Below are positions 6,270-6,369 of a stretch of DNA of 6,369 nt, in pieces. The DNA lies in contig JAUVJB010000179.1 in NCBI GenBank assembly GCA_030592465.1, positions 1 to 6,369 of the forward strand. The letters run 5' to 3'. The position numbers and the translations under genes are program-made. Below the pieces are notes generated by a model that saw nothing but the letters and a program-made list of their open reading frames with translations, had not been told where the DNA came from and did no database searches. This DNA comes from Bacteroidota bacterium (lineage in GTDB: Bacteria > Bacteroidota > Bacteroidia > Bacteroidales > B39-G9). Within the stretch, counting starts at the first letter, position 1. Each line of letters opens with the position of its first letter.

Positions 6270-6277
6270 TAAATTTG
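6270..6277 (+). promoter_or_regulatory. -7 box of the tRNA-Gln promoter
   Basis: TAAATTTG matches the Bacteroidota TAnnTTTG consensus perfectly and ends 20 nt before the tRNA 5' end, almost the same geometry as at the left tRNA. The -33 region is weak: about 18 nt upstream there is TTATTTTAACA rather than a clear TTTG. I therefore call only the -7 element. Confidence 0.6.
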
Positions 6278-6297
6278 CACGCTCAAACAGTTATTAT

Positions 6298-6369
6298 TGT
6301 CCGATGGTGTAACTGGCAACACGTATGTTTTTGGTACATAAGAGTCCAGGTTCGAGCCCTGGTCGGACA
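6298..6369 (+). tRNA. tRNA-Gln (anticodon TTG), lacking only the 3' end
   Basis: The full cloverleaf can be drawn. The acceptor strands TGTCCGA (nt 1-7) and TCGGACA (66-72) pair at all seven positions. The D stem is GTGT/ACAC around AACTGGCA. The anticodon stem is TATGT/ACATA with loop TTTTGGT, which places anticodon TTG at nt 34-36 after the invariant T33. The variable loop is AGAGT, and the T stem CCAGG/CCTGG encloses TTCGAGC. The UUG anticodon reads CAA and, by wobble, CAG glutamine codons. The window ends at nt 72, so the discriminator base and any encoded CCA are not seen. It is divergent from the GT117 gene. Confidence 0.96.

Overview
The window looks like a stretch of an AT-rich Bacteroidota chromosome. 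Three things support this: the long DUF2723/GT117-type membrane glycosyltransferase, which is characteristic of the phylum; perfect TAnnTTTG -7 boxes upstream of both tRNA genes; and protein starts that lack a Shine-Dalgarno sequence and have A/T-rich leaders instead. The purD sequence also carries the Bacteroidota-style AKDYKKIGENDTGLNTGGMGA wording. All three protein genes lie on the minus strand.

Layout from left to right. Positions 1-30 hold the 5' end of a minus-strand tRNA (cut by the window edge), with a convincing promoter at 50-80. Positions about 81-363 hold no gene but contain two different palindromic repeats: a 29-bp imperfect palindrome (143-171) and a 109-bp inverted repeat with 18-bp arms (216-324). 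Next comes a two-gene minus-strand unit: purD (2630-1362), followed after 17 nt by a multi-spanning membrane protein of the DUF6427 type (1344-364). The gap at 2631-3057 contains a 227-bp nested palindrome (2812-3038) with matching ends and a 6-7 bp direct duplication on both sides. It looks like a miniature inverted-repeat element inserted just behind the stop codon of the next gene. The 1016-residue GT117/DUF2723 protein (6108-3058) follows. It is separated by a divergent intergenic region from a plus-strand tRNA-Gln(UUG) at 6298-6369, which ends at the window edge.

Functionally the window is mostly housekeeping: purine biosynthesis (PurD), a conserved membrane protein of unknown role, a membrane glycosyltransferase probably involved in protein O-glycosylation of exported proteins, and two tRNAs. 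No dedicated defence, secretion or metabolic island is visible. The most unusual content is non-coding: the MITE-like element between the GT117 gene and purD, and the two palindromes between the DUF6427 gene and the left tRNA.
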